Positions 26,579 through 34,895 of a stretch of 64,000 nucleotides of DNA are shown one piece after another. The first letter of the stretch is position 1; the number at the start of each line of letters is the position of its first letter. Below the pieces are notes generated by a model. The model worked only from the letters and a program-made list of their open reading frames with translations, had not been told where the DNA came from and did no database searches. A program made the position numbers and the translations under genes. The stretch is taken from the NCBI RefSeq assembly GCF_036345995.1, contig NZ_CP107796.1, forward strand, positions 7,192,001 to 7,256,000, written 5' to 3'. Source of the stretch: Streptomyces sp. NBC_00557. Lineage in GTDB: Bacteria; Actinomycetota; Actinomycetes; Streptomycetales; Streptomycetaceae.

Positions 26579-27345
26579 CCATGCGCATGAACGTCTCTCC
26601 CGAGCCGGCGCAGGCATCGCAGCAGGCACCCGAGCACGCGGGCCTGCGGCCGCTGTCCGCGCGGTCGGTCGTGCTGAGCCTGCTGCTCGGCGCGCACCCG
26701 GCCGAGATGCCGGTGAAGGACCTGGTCCGGCTCGTGGGGCCCTTCGGCGTCGGCGGCTCGACGCTGCGGGCCGCGCTGAGCCGGATGGTGACCGCCGGTG
26801 ACCTGCGCCGCACCGACACCGGCTACCGGCTCAGCGACCGGCTGCTCGCCCGCCAGCGGCGCCAGGACGAGGCGCTGCGCCCCGGCACGCGCGCGTGGGA
26901 CGGCGACTGGGAGATGGTGGTGATCACGGCGACCGGGCGCGGCCCCGCCGAACGCGCCGAGCTGCGGGCCCGGTTGACCGCCCTCCGGCTGGCCGAACTC
27001 CGCGAGGGCGTCTGGCTGCGCCCGGCCAACCTCGACCGCGCCCTGCCGGACACGCTGACCCCGGTCGCCCGGACGTACACCGCGCGCCCCGACGAGCCCC
27101 CGCACGACCTGGCCGCCCGGCTCTGGCCGCTGGACGCCTGGTCGGCCACCGCACGGACCCTCCTCGCCCGCATCGAGACCGCCCGCACCCCCGCGGACCG
27201 CCTCACCGCGTACGCCGCCGCCGTACGCCACCTGCTCACCGACCCGGTGCTGCCGCCCGCACTCCTGCCCGCCGACTGGCCCGGAGAGGCCCTGCGCACC
27301 GCCTACACCGGCTACCAGCGGGAGCTGGCCGCGTCCGTCGCATGA
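26575..27345 (+). CDS. PaaX family transcriptional regulator
   Basis: About 256 residues. An N-terminal winged helix (SARSVVLSLLLGAHPAEMPVKDLVRLVGPFGVGGSTLRAALSRMVTAGDLRR) is followed by the PaaX ligand and C-terminal domains (WDGDWEMVVIT, REGVWLRPANLDR, LPADWPGEALRTAY). PaaX proteins repress phenylacetate catabolism by binding phenylacetyl-CoA. Here the neighbour is an AidB-like dehydrogenase, so a branched or aromatic acyl-CoA ligand is likely. The start is unsettled: AAGGAGG at 26554-26560 is 14 bases from GTG 26575; ATG 26581, ATG 26587 and GTG 26560 are in frame. Confidence 0.88.
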   Translation: MPMRMNVSPEPAQASQQAPEHAGLRPLSARSVVLSLLLGAHPAEMPVKDLVRLVGPFGVGGSTLRAALSRMVTAGDLRRTDTGYRLSDRLLARQRRQDEALRPGTRAWDGDWEMVVITATGRGPAERAELRARLTALRLAELREGVWLRPANLDRALPDTLTPVARTYTARPDEPPHDLAARLWPLDAWSATARTLLARIETARTPADRLTAYAAAVRHLLTDPVLPPALLPADWPGEALRTAYTGYQRELAASVA

Positions 27346-28034
27346 CCGCCTCGGCAATGCGAGCGGAGCCTGCTGCCTGGTGAGCGGCATGCCGCAGCTC
27401 ACCGAGCTGGGCAACCGTGGTGAGTGAAGAGCGCGGCGCGGACCCCTACGGCCGCTGGAAGGTCACTTCCTCCAGCAGGCGCGCACGCGCGACGGACAGC
27501 TGCCGGGGTTCCCATCGGCCCGCCGCAGCACGCCGGGTCGCCGTCGGCCGGCCGCAGCACGGAGCGGGCGGGGGAGGGCGGGGCGGTCGTCGGAGGGGCC
27601 GGGGCCGGGTCGTTGCTGGTGAGTCCGGCGGGCGCAAGACTCGCGCGAACACAGGCAGGGTCCGGGGCGGGGGTGCGGACTCGCGCGGTCTCTGGAAGGG
27701 GCCGCGTGGGGCCCTGAGCCCCCGCGGACCGCTGCGCAGCACGGCGCGTGAGGCTTGGCGTACCCGGGCTTGGCGTACCCGGCTCGGCGCATCGGGCTGG
27801 CGTACCCGGGCTTGGCGTACCCGGCTCGGCGCATCGGGCTGGCGCATCGGACCCGGCGCCTCGGCTCGGGCGGAGCGCCGGGGCGCGGGGCCGGGCTGCC
27901 CGTGCGGTGCGGGTGGCGCGGACGCGGTGCGGGGGGTTCCCTTGGAGTGGGGGTCCGCGGCTGAAACCGGGGATGACCAGCGCGATGGCGGGAACTCGGT
28001 GGGGCACGCGAGGAGATCTCATCCGAGGAGAGTC
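27346..28034. other. 689-base gene-free region
   Basis: No ORF here has convincing start signals or codon use. It holds a short repeated block with a GCCGCAGCACG core near 27520-27560 and the 42-base tandem repeat described separately. The only clear gene signal is the GAGGAG at the right end that serves the next gene. Confidence 0.55.
27759..27842. repeat. Perfect 42-base tandem repeat, two copies
   Basis: 27759-27800 and 27801-27842 are identical. Each unit itself consists of three related ~14-base steps (GGCGTACCCGGGCTT, GGCGTACCCGGCTC, GGCGCATCGGGCT), and degenerate steps continue on both sides from about 27752 to 27860. Confidence 0.85.
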
Positions 28035-28637
28035 ATGGCTGAGCAGAAGTCGTCGTCGGCCCTCACGGCGCCCCTGCGCGGCGCGGCCTCGGTCCTGCGC
28101 AGGGTGCCCGGCGCCGGAACGGTGGGCAGGGCGGCGGAGGAAACCCTGGACAAGATCGGCGCGGTCTCGCCGCGCGGTCGGCGCATGGCGGTGTACGCGG
28201 GGGCCGGAGTGCTCGGAGCGGCGGGCGTGGTGGAGTGGCCGGTGGCCCTGACCGGCGCGGCCGTGGCCTGGCTCACCCAGCCCCGGCCCGCACATCCACC
28301 CACCGGCGAGAGCGAGGCCGGCCGGCAGCCGGAGCCCGCCCACGAACTCGGCACCGCCGCCCTGCGGTCGGGCCACGGCGGCGCGGCCACGGGCGGCGCC
28401 GAAGAAAGCCGTACCTCGACAGCCGGCGGCGCGAGGGCACGCGGAGCCGGGCATACGTCCGCGAGCAGCGGAGCCGCGGGTACGGCCGAGCCGTCCTCGG
28501 CCGGCACCGCCGACGCGTCCGGAGGTACCACCACCGCCGGTTCCGCCAAGGCCGCTCGCCCGGCGGAGAGCTCGGCCGGCAAGCCGTCCAGCGGGCCGCT
28601 CGGTCCCACGGCACGGCCCGACCGCACCACGCTCTGA
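28035..28637 (+). CDS. Hypothetical protein with one membrane stretch and low-complexity tail
   Basis: About 200 residues. Residues 1-55 form a helical, basic segment; residues ~58-85 (VYAGAGVLGAAGVVEWPVALTGAAVAWL) are hydrophobic and could cross the membrane once or form a hairpin. The rest is a disordered Ala/Gly/Ser/Thr-rich tail. I recognise no named family. GAGGAG precedes ATG 28035, and the stop lies 8 bases before the giant P-type ATPase, so the two are almost certainly co-translated. An accessory or regulatory subunit is a reasonable guess. Confidence 0.75.
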   Translation: MAEQKSSSALTAPLRGAASVLRRVPGAGTVGRAAEETLDKIGAVSPRGRRMAVYAGAGVLGAAGVVEWPVALTGAAVAWLTQPRPAHPPTGESEAGRQPEPAHELGTAALRSGHGGAATGGAEESRTSTAGGARARGAGHTSASSGAAGTAEPSSAGTADASGGTTTAGSAKAARPAESSAGKPSSGPLGPTARPDRTTL

Positions 28638-28645
28638 GGAGGGCC

Positions 28646-31600
28646 ATGGGGATCGGACTGCTGACGGTGCCCTCCGCGGCCGCCCGGCTGCTGCCCGCCG
28701 CACCGCGGCTGCTGGCGCCGGCGGTCGGGATGGCCGCCGGCGCCGCCGCGGGAACGGCGCGGGCCGGCGTGCGCGGCGCGGACACCGCCGTACGGGTGGC
28801 ACGGGTCGCGCGCAACGCGCTGCCCGGCACCGGGGGCCACTGGCGGGCCGGCGCCCGCGCCCATCTGGCCCTGCGGCCGGTGGAGCGGGAACAGGTGCGG
28901 CGCGCGGGCGGCACGGCGCACCTCGCGCGCCGGGTGGCCGAGGCGCTCGCGGAGCGGCCCGACGTGCTGGTCGCCTACTGGGACCAGGGGCTCGCGCGCC
29001 TGGTGGTGACCGCGACCGGCGAGGAGGCCGCCGACGAGGTCCTGAGCCACGCCGCCGACCTGGCCGAGCGGCACGGGCTCGTGCTGTCCGGCGGCGACGT
29101 GGAGGAGACCACGCATCCCGCCGACCCGGCCGGGGTGCGTGCGGCCGCGGCCGCGCTCGCCGCCGACGCGGCGGGCATCGGCGTCGCGCTCGGCGCGTAC
29201 GCGCTGCGGCTGCCGCCCACGCCCCGCGTCGCGACCGCGGCGGTGACGCTGCTGCGGGAGAACCCCCGCTTTCGCGCCTGGCTGCGCGGCCTGCTCGGGG
29301 ACACCGGCATGGACCTCGTTCTTGCCTGTGCGAACGCAGCCGTCCACGGCGCCGGGCAGACCCCGACCTCGCTGGTCCTCGACGGCGCCCTGCGGGCCTG
29401 CCAGGTGGCCGAGACGGTGGCCCGCGCGGCCGCCTTCGACTCGGTGCACGACCAGCTGTGCGCGCCCGGCCGCATCAGCCTTCCGGCGGACGGCGCCCCC
29501 CGGCCGCCGTTGCGGGAGTCGCCGGCCCAGGAGTACGCCGAGCACGCCTCCGCGGGCAGTGTGCTGGGCGCGGCGGCCACCCTGCTGGTCAAGCACAACG
29601 GCGCCGAGGCGGCGGAAGCGGTCCTCGCCGGCTCGCCGAAGGCCGCCCGCTACGGCCCCGCCGCCTTCCACGCGCTGCTGAGCACCGCCCTCGCCCGCAA
29701 CGGCGTCCTGGTCCGCGACCCGGACCGGCTGCGCCGGCTGGAGATGGCCGGCACGATCGTCCTGGACGCCGATGTGCTGCGCACCGACGACGGCGAGCCG
29801 GACCCGTGGGCCGAACCCGTGCTGGACGCGGCGCGCCGGGCCGGCCTGCGGGTGGTGCTGGTGGAAGACCCCGCTCTGGAGGACTTCGTCGGCCTCGCCG
29901 ACCAGGTCGTGGACGCGCGCCGGCCGCTGGACGACGTGGTGTACCAGGCACGCGGCGACGGAGGCGGGGTGCTCACCGTCGCCCGGGTGTGCTCGGCGGA
30001 CGACCACGACGTGCTGGCCGGGCTGCGGGCGGCCGACATCGCCGTCGCCCTCACCGACCAGGAGGGCGCCGTGGTGTGGGGCGCGGATCTCCTCGCCCTG
30101 CACGGACTGCCCGACGTGTGGCGGGTGCTGACCGCGATCCCGGCGGCCCGGACGGTCAGCGGGCACGCCCAGATCCTGGCCCGTTCCGGCGCCGCCCTGT
30201 CCGGACTCCTCGTCGCGGTCGGCGAGTCCGGCGGCGGCCGGGGACGGTTCGCCGCGCTGCCGGGGCTGCGGCACGCCCCGGTCGACGCCGCCGCCGTGTC
30301 GGCCCTGCTGTCGGGGGCGCGCGCCGCGTTCGGCGTGGCGACGGCCCGGCCCCCGCACCCGCGGCCGCGCGTGCACTGGCACGAGCTGGCGCCCGAGCAG
30401 GCGCGGGAGCGGCTGGAGCACGAACCGGCCGAGGAGCACGGCGCGTTCGAGGAACTGACCGCCCGCGTCCGCAAGACCGTGGCCGGCGCCGCCCGGCACC
30501 CGGCCGCCGCGCCGCTGCGCTGGACCTGCCGGCTGGGCCGGGCCGTGCGCGGCGAACTCCACGACCCGCTCACCCCGGTCCTCGCGGTCGGCTCGGCGGC
30601 GTCGGCGATCCTCGGCTCGGTCGTGGACGCCCTGCTCGTCGTCGGCGCCCTGGACCTGAACGCCCTGGTCGGAGGCATCCAGCGGCTGCGCGCCGAGCGG
30701 GCGCTGTCCGGGCTGCTCGCGGAGCAGCAGCAGAAGGCGCGGCTGGTCCCGCCGCAGGGCGAGGCGCCGGCCGGCGGCACCCGCACCGTGGATGCGGGCA
30801 AGCTGCATCCGGGCGATGTGATCCAGCTGAAGGCGGACGACGTGGTGCCCGCCGACGCCCGGCTGCTGTGGCAGGAGGGCCTGGAGGTCGACGAGTCGGC
30901 CCTGACCGGCGAGTCGCTGCCGGTGGAGAAGCAGACCGACCCGACCCCGCACGCCCCGGTCGCCGACCGGCGCTGCATGGTCTTCGAGGGGACGACCGTC
31001 GTGGCGGGCCAGGCCCGCGCCATGGTCGTAGAGACCGGCGAGCACACGGAGGCGGCCCGCGCCGTCCACCTCGCCGCCCGCACACCCCCGGCCGGCGGCG
31101 TCCAGGCCCGGCTGCAGGAACTCACCCGCAAGGCGATGCCGTTGACCCTGGCGGGCGGCGCCGCGGTGACGGGTCTGGCGCTGCTGCGCGGCACCCCCAT
31201 CCGGGAGGCGGTCAGCGGCGGCGTGGCGGTGGCCGTGGCCGCCGTACCGGAGGGCCTGCCGCTGGTGGCCACGGTGGCGCAGCTGGCGGCCGCCCGCCGG
31301 CTGAGCCACGACGGCGTCCTCGTGCGCACCCCGCGCACCCTCGAGGCGCTGGGCCGCATGGACACGTTCTGCTTCGACAAGACCGGCACGCTCACCGAGA
31401 ACCGGCTGCGCCTGGTGCGCACCTCCGACGCCGACGGCACGGTCCACACGGTGGACGATGCCGGGTCCGCGGGCACCGTCCGGGCCGCCGCCCGCGCCTG
31501 CCCGCGCATCAACGGCGGGGCCGAGCAGCCCGTGCACGCCACCGACGAGGCCGTGCTGGACGCGGCCGGCCCCGACCCGGACTGGACGCAGCTCGCGGGC

Positions 31601-32986
31601 CTGCCGTTCGAGGCGGCCCGCGGATACGCCGCCGCCGTGGGCCGCAGCGGGGACGGCCCGCTCGTCCTGGTGGTCAAGGGCGCCCCGGAGACCGTGCTGC
31701 CCGCCTGCTCCGCCCTGCCCGAGCACGCCTCCGAGGCGGCACGAACGCTGGCGGGCGAGGGCCTGAGGGTGCTGGCGGTGGCCGAACGGCGGCTCGGCGC
31801 CGGCGACGAGCCGGCCGACGTCCTCGAACAGCCGCTGCAGGAGCTGGAGTTCACCGGGCTGCTCGCCCTGTCCGACGTACCGCGCGAGACCTCCACGGCG
31901 CTGGTGGAGGGCCTGTTGGAGGAAGGGGTGCGGCCGGTGATGCTCACCGGCGACCATCCGCAGACCGCGCGGGCCATCGCCGCCGAGCTGGGCTGGCCCG
32001 AGGACACCGTGGTGGTCACCGGGGACGAGCTGGCCGCGGCGGACCGGGCGGCCAGGGCCCGGATGCTGCGGGACGCCGGTGTGGTGGCGCGGGTGGCGCC
32101 GGAGCAGAAGCTGCAGGTCGTGGAGGCGCTACGGGACGCCGGCCGGGTCGTCGGCATGGTCGGCGACGGCGCCAACGACGCCGCGGCGATCCGCGCCGCC
32201 GACATCGGCGTCGGGATCAGCGCGCGCGGTTCGGCCGCCGCCCGCAACGCCGCCGACATCGTCCTCACCGACGACGACCTGACGGTCCTGATCGACGCGG
32301 TCGGCGAGGGCCGCGCGCTGTGGCACAGCGTGGCCGACGCCATCGCCATCCTGATCGGCGGCAACGCGGGCGAGGTCGGGTTCGGCATGCTCGGCACCCT
32401 GCTGTCCGGCCGGGCGCCGCTGTCCACCCGGCAGATGCTCATGGTGAACCTCTTCACCGACCTGTTCCCGTCGATGGCGGTCGCGGTCACCGAGCGCGCG
32501 GAGGAGTCCGGCATGCTGCGGGCCCGCGGCGGCCCGGGCGGGGACGGGGAGCACGGCACGGCCGGCGCCCGCGGCGGATCCCCGGAGGACGCCTCCGCCG
32601 TGCTCGGCGCGCCCCTGCTGCGGCAGATCCGGCACCGGGCGCTCACCACCTGCCTGGGCGCGGTGACGGCCTGGCTGTTCGGCCGCTTCACCCCCGGCAC
32701 CGCGCGCCGCTCCAGCACGATGGCGCTGTGCGGGGTGGTCGGCACCCAGCTCGTGCAGACCTGGCTGGACCGGCGCGACAGCCGCCTGGTGCAGATCACC
32801 TGCCTGGGGTCCGCGGCGGCCCTGGTCGCGGCCGTGCAGACCCCGGTCGTCAGCCAGGCCGTCGGCTGCACCCCGCTCGGCCCGGTCGCCTGGGCCGGGG
32901 TCGTCGCGGCGATCGCCCTGGCGCTGGCGGGACAGCGGGTGCTGCCCCGCCTGGAGGAGACGGTCACGCGGCTGCTGCCGAGCTGA
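28646..32986 (+). CDS. Giant P-type ATPase with a degenerate second ATPase half
   Basis: At 1446 residues it is nearly twice the usual length. The C-terminal part is a complete cation pump: TGES at about 754-757, membrane motif PEGLP, phosphorylation site CFDKTGTLT with Asp911, and GDGAND near 1172-1177. PEGLP instead of CPC argues against a copper pump and for a Ca/Mg/Mn-like or unknown cation. The N-terminal part has an HMA-like segment (about 85-140) and a decayed copy of the pump's P-domain around residues 355-470. In it NGVLVRDPDRLRRLEMAGTIVLDAD mirrors DGVLVRTPRTLEALGRMDTFCFDKT and keeps the aspartate (Asp374) but loses KTGT. Mycobacterial CtpI is a comparably long relative. Confidence 0.9.
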   Translation: MGIGLLTVPSAAARLLPAAPRLLAPAVGMAAGAAAGTARAGVRGADTAVRVARVARNALPGTGGHWRAGARAHLALRPVEREQVRRAGGTAHLARRVAEALAERPDVLVAYWDQGLARLVVTATGEEAADEVLSHAADLAERHGLVLSGGDVEETTHPADPAGVRAAAAALAADAAGIGVALGAYALRLPPTPRVATAAVTLLRENPRFRAWLRGLLGDTGMDLVLACANAAVHGAGQTPTSLVLDGALRACQVAETVARAAAFDSVHDQLCAPGRISLPADGAPRPPLRESPAQEYAEHASAGSVLGAAATLLVKHNGAEAAEAVLAGSPKAARYGPAAFHALLSTALARNGVLVRDPDRLRRLEMAGTIVLDADVLRTDDGEPDPWAEPVLDAARRAGLRVVLVEDPALEDFVGLADQVVDARRPLDDVVYQARGDGGGVLTVARVCSADDHDVLAGLRAADIAVALTDQEGAVVWGADLLALHGLPDVWRVLTAIPAARTVSGHAQILARSGAALSGLLVAVGESGGGRGRFAALPGLRHAPVDAAAVSALLSGARAAFGVATARPPHPRPRVHWHELAPEQARERLEHEPAEEHGAFEELTARVRKTVAGAARHPAAAPLRWTCRLGRAVRGELHDPLTPVLAVGSAASAILGSVVDALLVVGALDLNALVGGIQRLRAERALSGLLAEQQQKARLVPPQGEAPAGGTRTVDAGKLHPGDVIQLKADDVVPADARLLWQEGLEVDESALTGESLPVEKQTDPTPHAPVADRRCMVFEGTTVVAGQARAMVVETGEHTEAARAVHLAARTPPAGGVQARLQELTRKAMPLTLAGGAAVTGLALLRGTPIREAVSGGVAVAVAAVPEGLPLVATVAQLAAARRLSHDGVLVRTPRTLEALGRMDTFCFDKTGTLTENRLRLVRTSDADGTVHTVDDAGSAGTVRAAARACPRINGGAEQPVHATDEAVLDAAGPDPDWTQLAGLPFEAARGYAAAVGRSGDGPLVLVVKGAPETVLPACSALPEHASEAARTLAGEGLRVLAVAERRLGAGDEPADVLEQPLQELEFTGLLALSDVPRETSTALVEGLLEEGVRPVMLTGDHPQTARAIAAELGWPEDTVVVTGDELAAADRAARARMLRDAGVVARVAPEQKLQVVEALRDAGRVVGMVGDGANDAAAIRAADIGVGISARGSAAARNAADIVLTDDDLTVLIDAVGEGRALWHSVADAIAILIGGNAGEVGFGMLGTLLSGRAPLSTRQMLMVNLFTDLFPSMAVAVTERAEESGMLRARGGPGGDGEHGTAGARGGSPEDASAVLGAPLLRQIRHRALTTCLGAVTAWLFGRFTPGTARRSSTMALCGVVGTQLVQTWLDRRDSRLVQITCLGSAAALVAAVQTPVVSQAVGCTPLGPVAWAGVVAAIALALAGQRVLPRLEETVTRLLPS

Positions 32987-32999
32987 GCCGGTGGCGCGC

Positions 33000-33330
33000 C
33001 CGCCCTGCCCGGCGGGCTCGGACGGACGGGGTGGCGCCTGTCTTGTACGGCCGGGCTCGGACGGACGGGGTGGCGCTCGCCCTGGCCCGCCGGGCTCGGA
33101 CAGGGCGGGGTGGCGCCTGTCCTGTGCGGCCGGGCTCGGACAGGGCGGGGCGGCGCCTGTCCTGTGCGGCCGGGCTCGGACGGACGGGGCGGCGCTCGCC
33201 CTGTCCGGCCAGGCTCGGGCCGCGAGGGTGGCGCTCGCCCTGAGCCGGCCGGGTTCGGACCGCGAGGGTGGCGCCCGTCCTGCCCGGCCGACTCAGAGCG
33301 AGGCGCGGCTACGGTCCTGCCCGGCCGGGC
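33000..33330. repeat. GC-rich minisatellite, 39-40 base period, about eight copies
   Basis: GGCTCGG-type cores begin at 33015, 33054, 33093, 33133, 33173, 33212 and 33252, with weaker ones near 33290 and 33329. Each unit reads roughly GGCTCGGAC(G/A)G.CGGGG(T/C)GGCGC then a (T/C)G(T/C)CCTG-rich half. The last unit runs into the end of the convergent oxidoreductase gene. No gene is seen in this spacer. Confidence 0.85.
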
Positions 33331-34410
33331 TCAGACCGAGCGGTGGTACGGGTCCGGCACCCGGACCTCGCCGCCCAGCTCGCGGGCGGCATGCCGGGCC
33401 CAGGACGGGTTGCGCAGCAGCTCGCGGCCCAGCAGGACGGCGTCGGCCTCGCCGTTCGTCACGATCTTCTCCGCCTGCCCGGCCTCGGTGATCAGGCCCA
33501 CCGCGGCGACGCGCAGCGGGCTCCCGGCCTTCACCCGGGCGGCGAACGGCACCTGGTAGCCCGGCCCGGTCGGAATGGTCACGCCGGAGGCGTTGCCGCC
33601 GGTGGAGACGTCGAGCAGGTCGACGCCGTGCGCGTGCAGGTCGTGGGCGAAGCGGACCGTGTCCTCGGCGGTCCAGCCGCCGTCCTGGAGCCAGTCGGTG
33701 GCCGAGATGCGGAAGAACACCGGCTTCTCCTCGGGCCACACCTCCCGTACGGCGTCCACGACCTCCAGGGCGAACCGGGTGCGGTTCTCGTACGAGCCGC
33801 CGTAGGCGTCGGTGCGGTGGTTGGAGTGCGGGGAGAGGAACTCGTTGATCAGATAGCCGTGGGCGCCGTGGATCTCGACGACCTCGAAGCCGGCGGCGAA
33901 CGCCCGGCGGGCCGCGGCGGCGAACCGGCCGACGACCTCCCGGATCTGCTCCACCGTCAGCTCGGCGGGCACCGGGTGGCGCTCGTCGAAGGGCACCGCG
34001 CTCGGCGCGACCGGCTGCCAGCCGCCCGCCTCGGGGCCGAGCGGCGCACCGCCCTTCCAGGGCCGGTCGGTGGACGCCTTGCGGCCGGCGTGGGCGAGCT
34101 GGACGCCCGGCACCGTGCCCTGGGCGCTGAGGAAGCCGGTGATCCGGCGGAAGGCCTCCACCTGCGTGTCGTTCCACAGGCCGAGGTCGTACGGGGAGAT
34201 CCGGCCCTCCGGCGCGACCGCGGTGGCCTCCACGACGATCAGACCGGTGCCGCCCGTGGCCCGCGCCCCGTAGTGCGCGAAGTGCCAGTCACCGGGAGCG
34301 CCCGCGAGCGGGCCCTCCGGCGCGGCCGAGTACTGGCACATCGGGGGCATCCACACCCGGTTCGGGATGGTCACTTCGCGCAGGGTGATGCTCTCGAAGA
34401 GGGCGCTCAC
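33331..34410 (-). CDS. Old yellow enzyme (YqjM/NamA-type NADPH:flavin oxidoreductase)
   Basis: A 359-residue FMN enzyme. YqjM-class markers are present: MPPMCQYSA with Cys25, LAHAGRKAST, the substrate-binding pair in HGAHGYLINEFLSPHSNHRTDAYGG, and the phosphate-binding end VGLITEAGQAEKIV...DAVLLGREL. It reduces activated alkenes such as enones, often in detoxification of electrophiles. It is divergent from an ArsR-type repressor, and its TTGACA promoter contains a TCGTA/TACGA palindrome between the -35 and -10 boxes, so the ArsR protein very probably represses it. Confidence 0.93.
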   Translation of the reverse strand: MSALFESITLREVTIPNRVWMPPMCQYSAAPEGPLAGAPGDWHFAHYGARATGGTGLIVVEATAVAPEGRISPYDLGLWNDTQVEAFRRITGFLSAQGTVPGVQLAHAGRKASTDRPWKGGAPLGPEAGGWQPVAPSAVPFDERHPVPAELTVEQIREVVGRFAAAARRAFAAGFEVVEIHGAHGYLINEFLSPHSNHRTDAYGGSYENRTRFALEVVDAVREVWPEEKPVFFRISATDWLQDGGWTAEDTVRFAHDLHAHGVDLLDVSTGGNASGVTIPTGPGYQVPFAARVKAGSPLRVAAVGLITEAGQAEKIVTNGEADAVLLGRELLRNPSWARHAARELGGEVRVPDPYHRSV

Positions 34411-34444
34411 GTCAGACTCCGTTCGTCACGGGACCGTGGTCGAC

Positions 34445-34500
34445 TCGTACGATAAACCTCGTACTACGATAGGTGTCAAACTACGGTGAGTCTCGTACGA
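34445..34500. promoter_or_regulatory. OYE promoter with three TCGTA-type operators
   Basis: On the minus strand TTGACA (complement of 34474-34479), a 17-base spacer and TTTATC (complement of 34451-34456) form the oxidoreductase promoter. TCGTACTACGA (34459-34469) lies inside the spacer, and TCGTACGA occurs at 34445-34452 and 34493-34500. All are palindromic and fit a dimeric ArsR repressor. Confidence 0.75.
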
Positions 34501-34541
34501 TGCTGGTGACCGAGGAGTTCCGCGACGAAGGGGCAGCCGCC

Positions 34542-34895
34542 GTGACCGAGACCGCCGCCGGCCGCGCGCTGCCGCACCCGGAGCGCGACGAGATCCGCCT
34601 CGAGGGCGTGCTGCACGCGCTCTCCGACCCGATGCGGCTGCGGATCGTACGCGAACTCGCCGCCCGTGACGCCGAGTTGACCTGCTCCCAGTTCGACCTG
34701 CCGGTGACCAAGTCCACCACCACCCACCACTTCCGGGTGCTGCGCGAGAACGGGGTCATCCGGCAGGTCTACCGGGGCACGGCCAAGATGAACGTGCTGC
34801 GCCGGGACGACCTAGACGGTCTTTTCCCGGGGCTGCTCGCCAGCCTCCTCGCCGCTGCGGACCGGCAGTCCGTCCGCCTCGGCGGTGACGGCTGA
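34542..34895 (+). CDS. ArsR family transcriptional regulator
   Basis: About 117 residues with a compact winged helix: LEGVLHALSDPMRLRIVRELAARDAELTCSQFDLPVTKSTTTHHFRVLRENGVIRQVYRGTAK. No cysteine metal site like ELCVC is present, so it belongs to the group sensing organic or oxidative signals rather than arsenic. GTG 34542 is chosen because GAAGGGG lies 8 bases upstream and because ATG 34500 and GTG 34473 would place operators inside the gene. Its last 84 bases overlap the end of the convergent permease gene. Confidence 0.88.
   Translation: MTETAAGRALPHPERDEIRLEGVLHALSDPMRLRIVRELAARDAELTCSQFDLPVTKSTTTHHFRVLRENGVIRQVYRGTAKMNVLRRDDLDGLFPGLLASLLAAADRQSVRLGGDG

Noticed and set aside
27417..28637. 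Longer start for the protein before the P-type ATPase (406 codons)
   Set aside because: The added N-terminus covers the 42-base tandem repeat and has no ribosome site; GAGGAG marks ATG 28035.
28019..31957. 1312-codon open frame opposite the P-type ATPase
   Set aside because: Same shadow effect; the plus-strand frame has full P-type ATPase motifs.
30000..32000. Biosynthetic gene cluster or mobile island
   Set aside because: No polyketide, peptide or terpene synthase, integrase, transposase or att-like repeat is seen anywhere in the window; composition is uniform.
33000..33330. CRISPR array or coding repeat protein
   Set aside because: Units are contiguous tandem copies without unique spacers; open frame has no ribosome site and no neighbours suggesting a gene.
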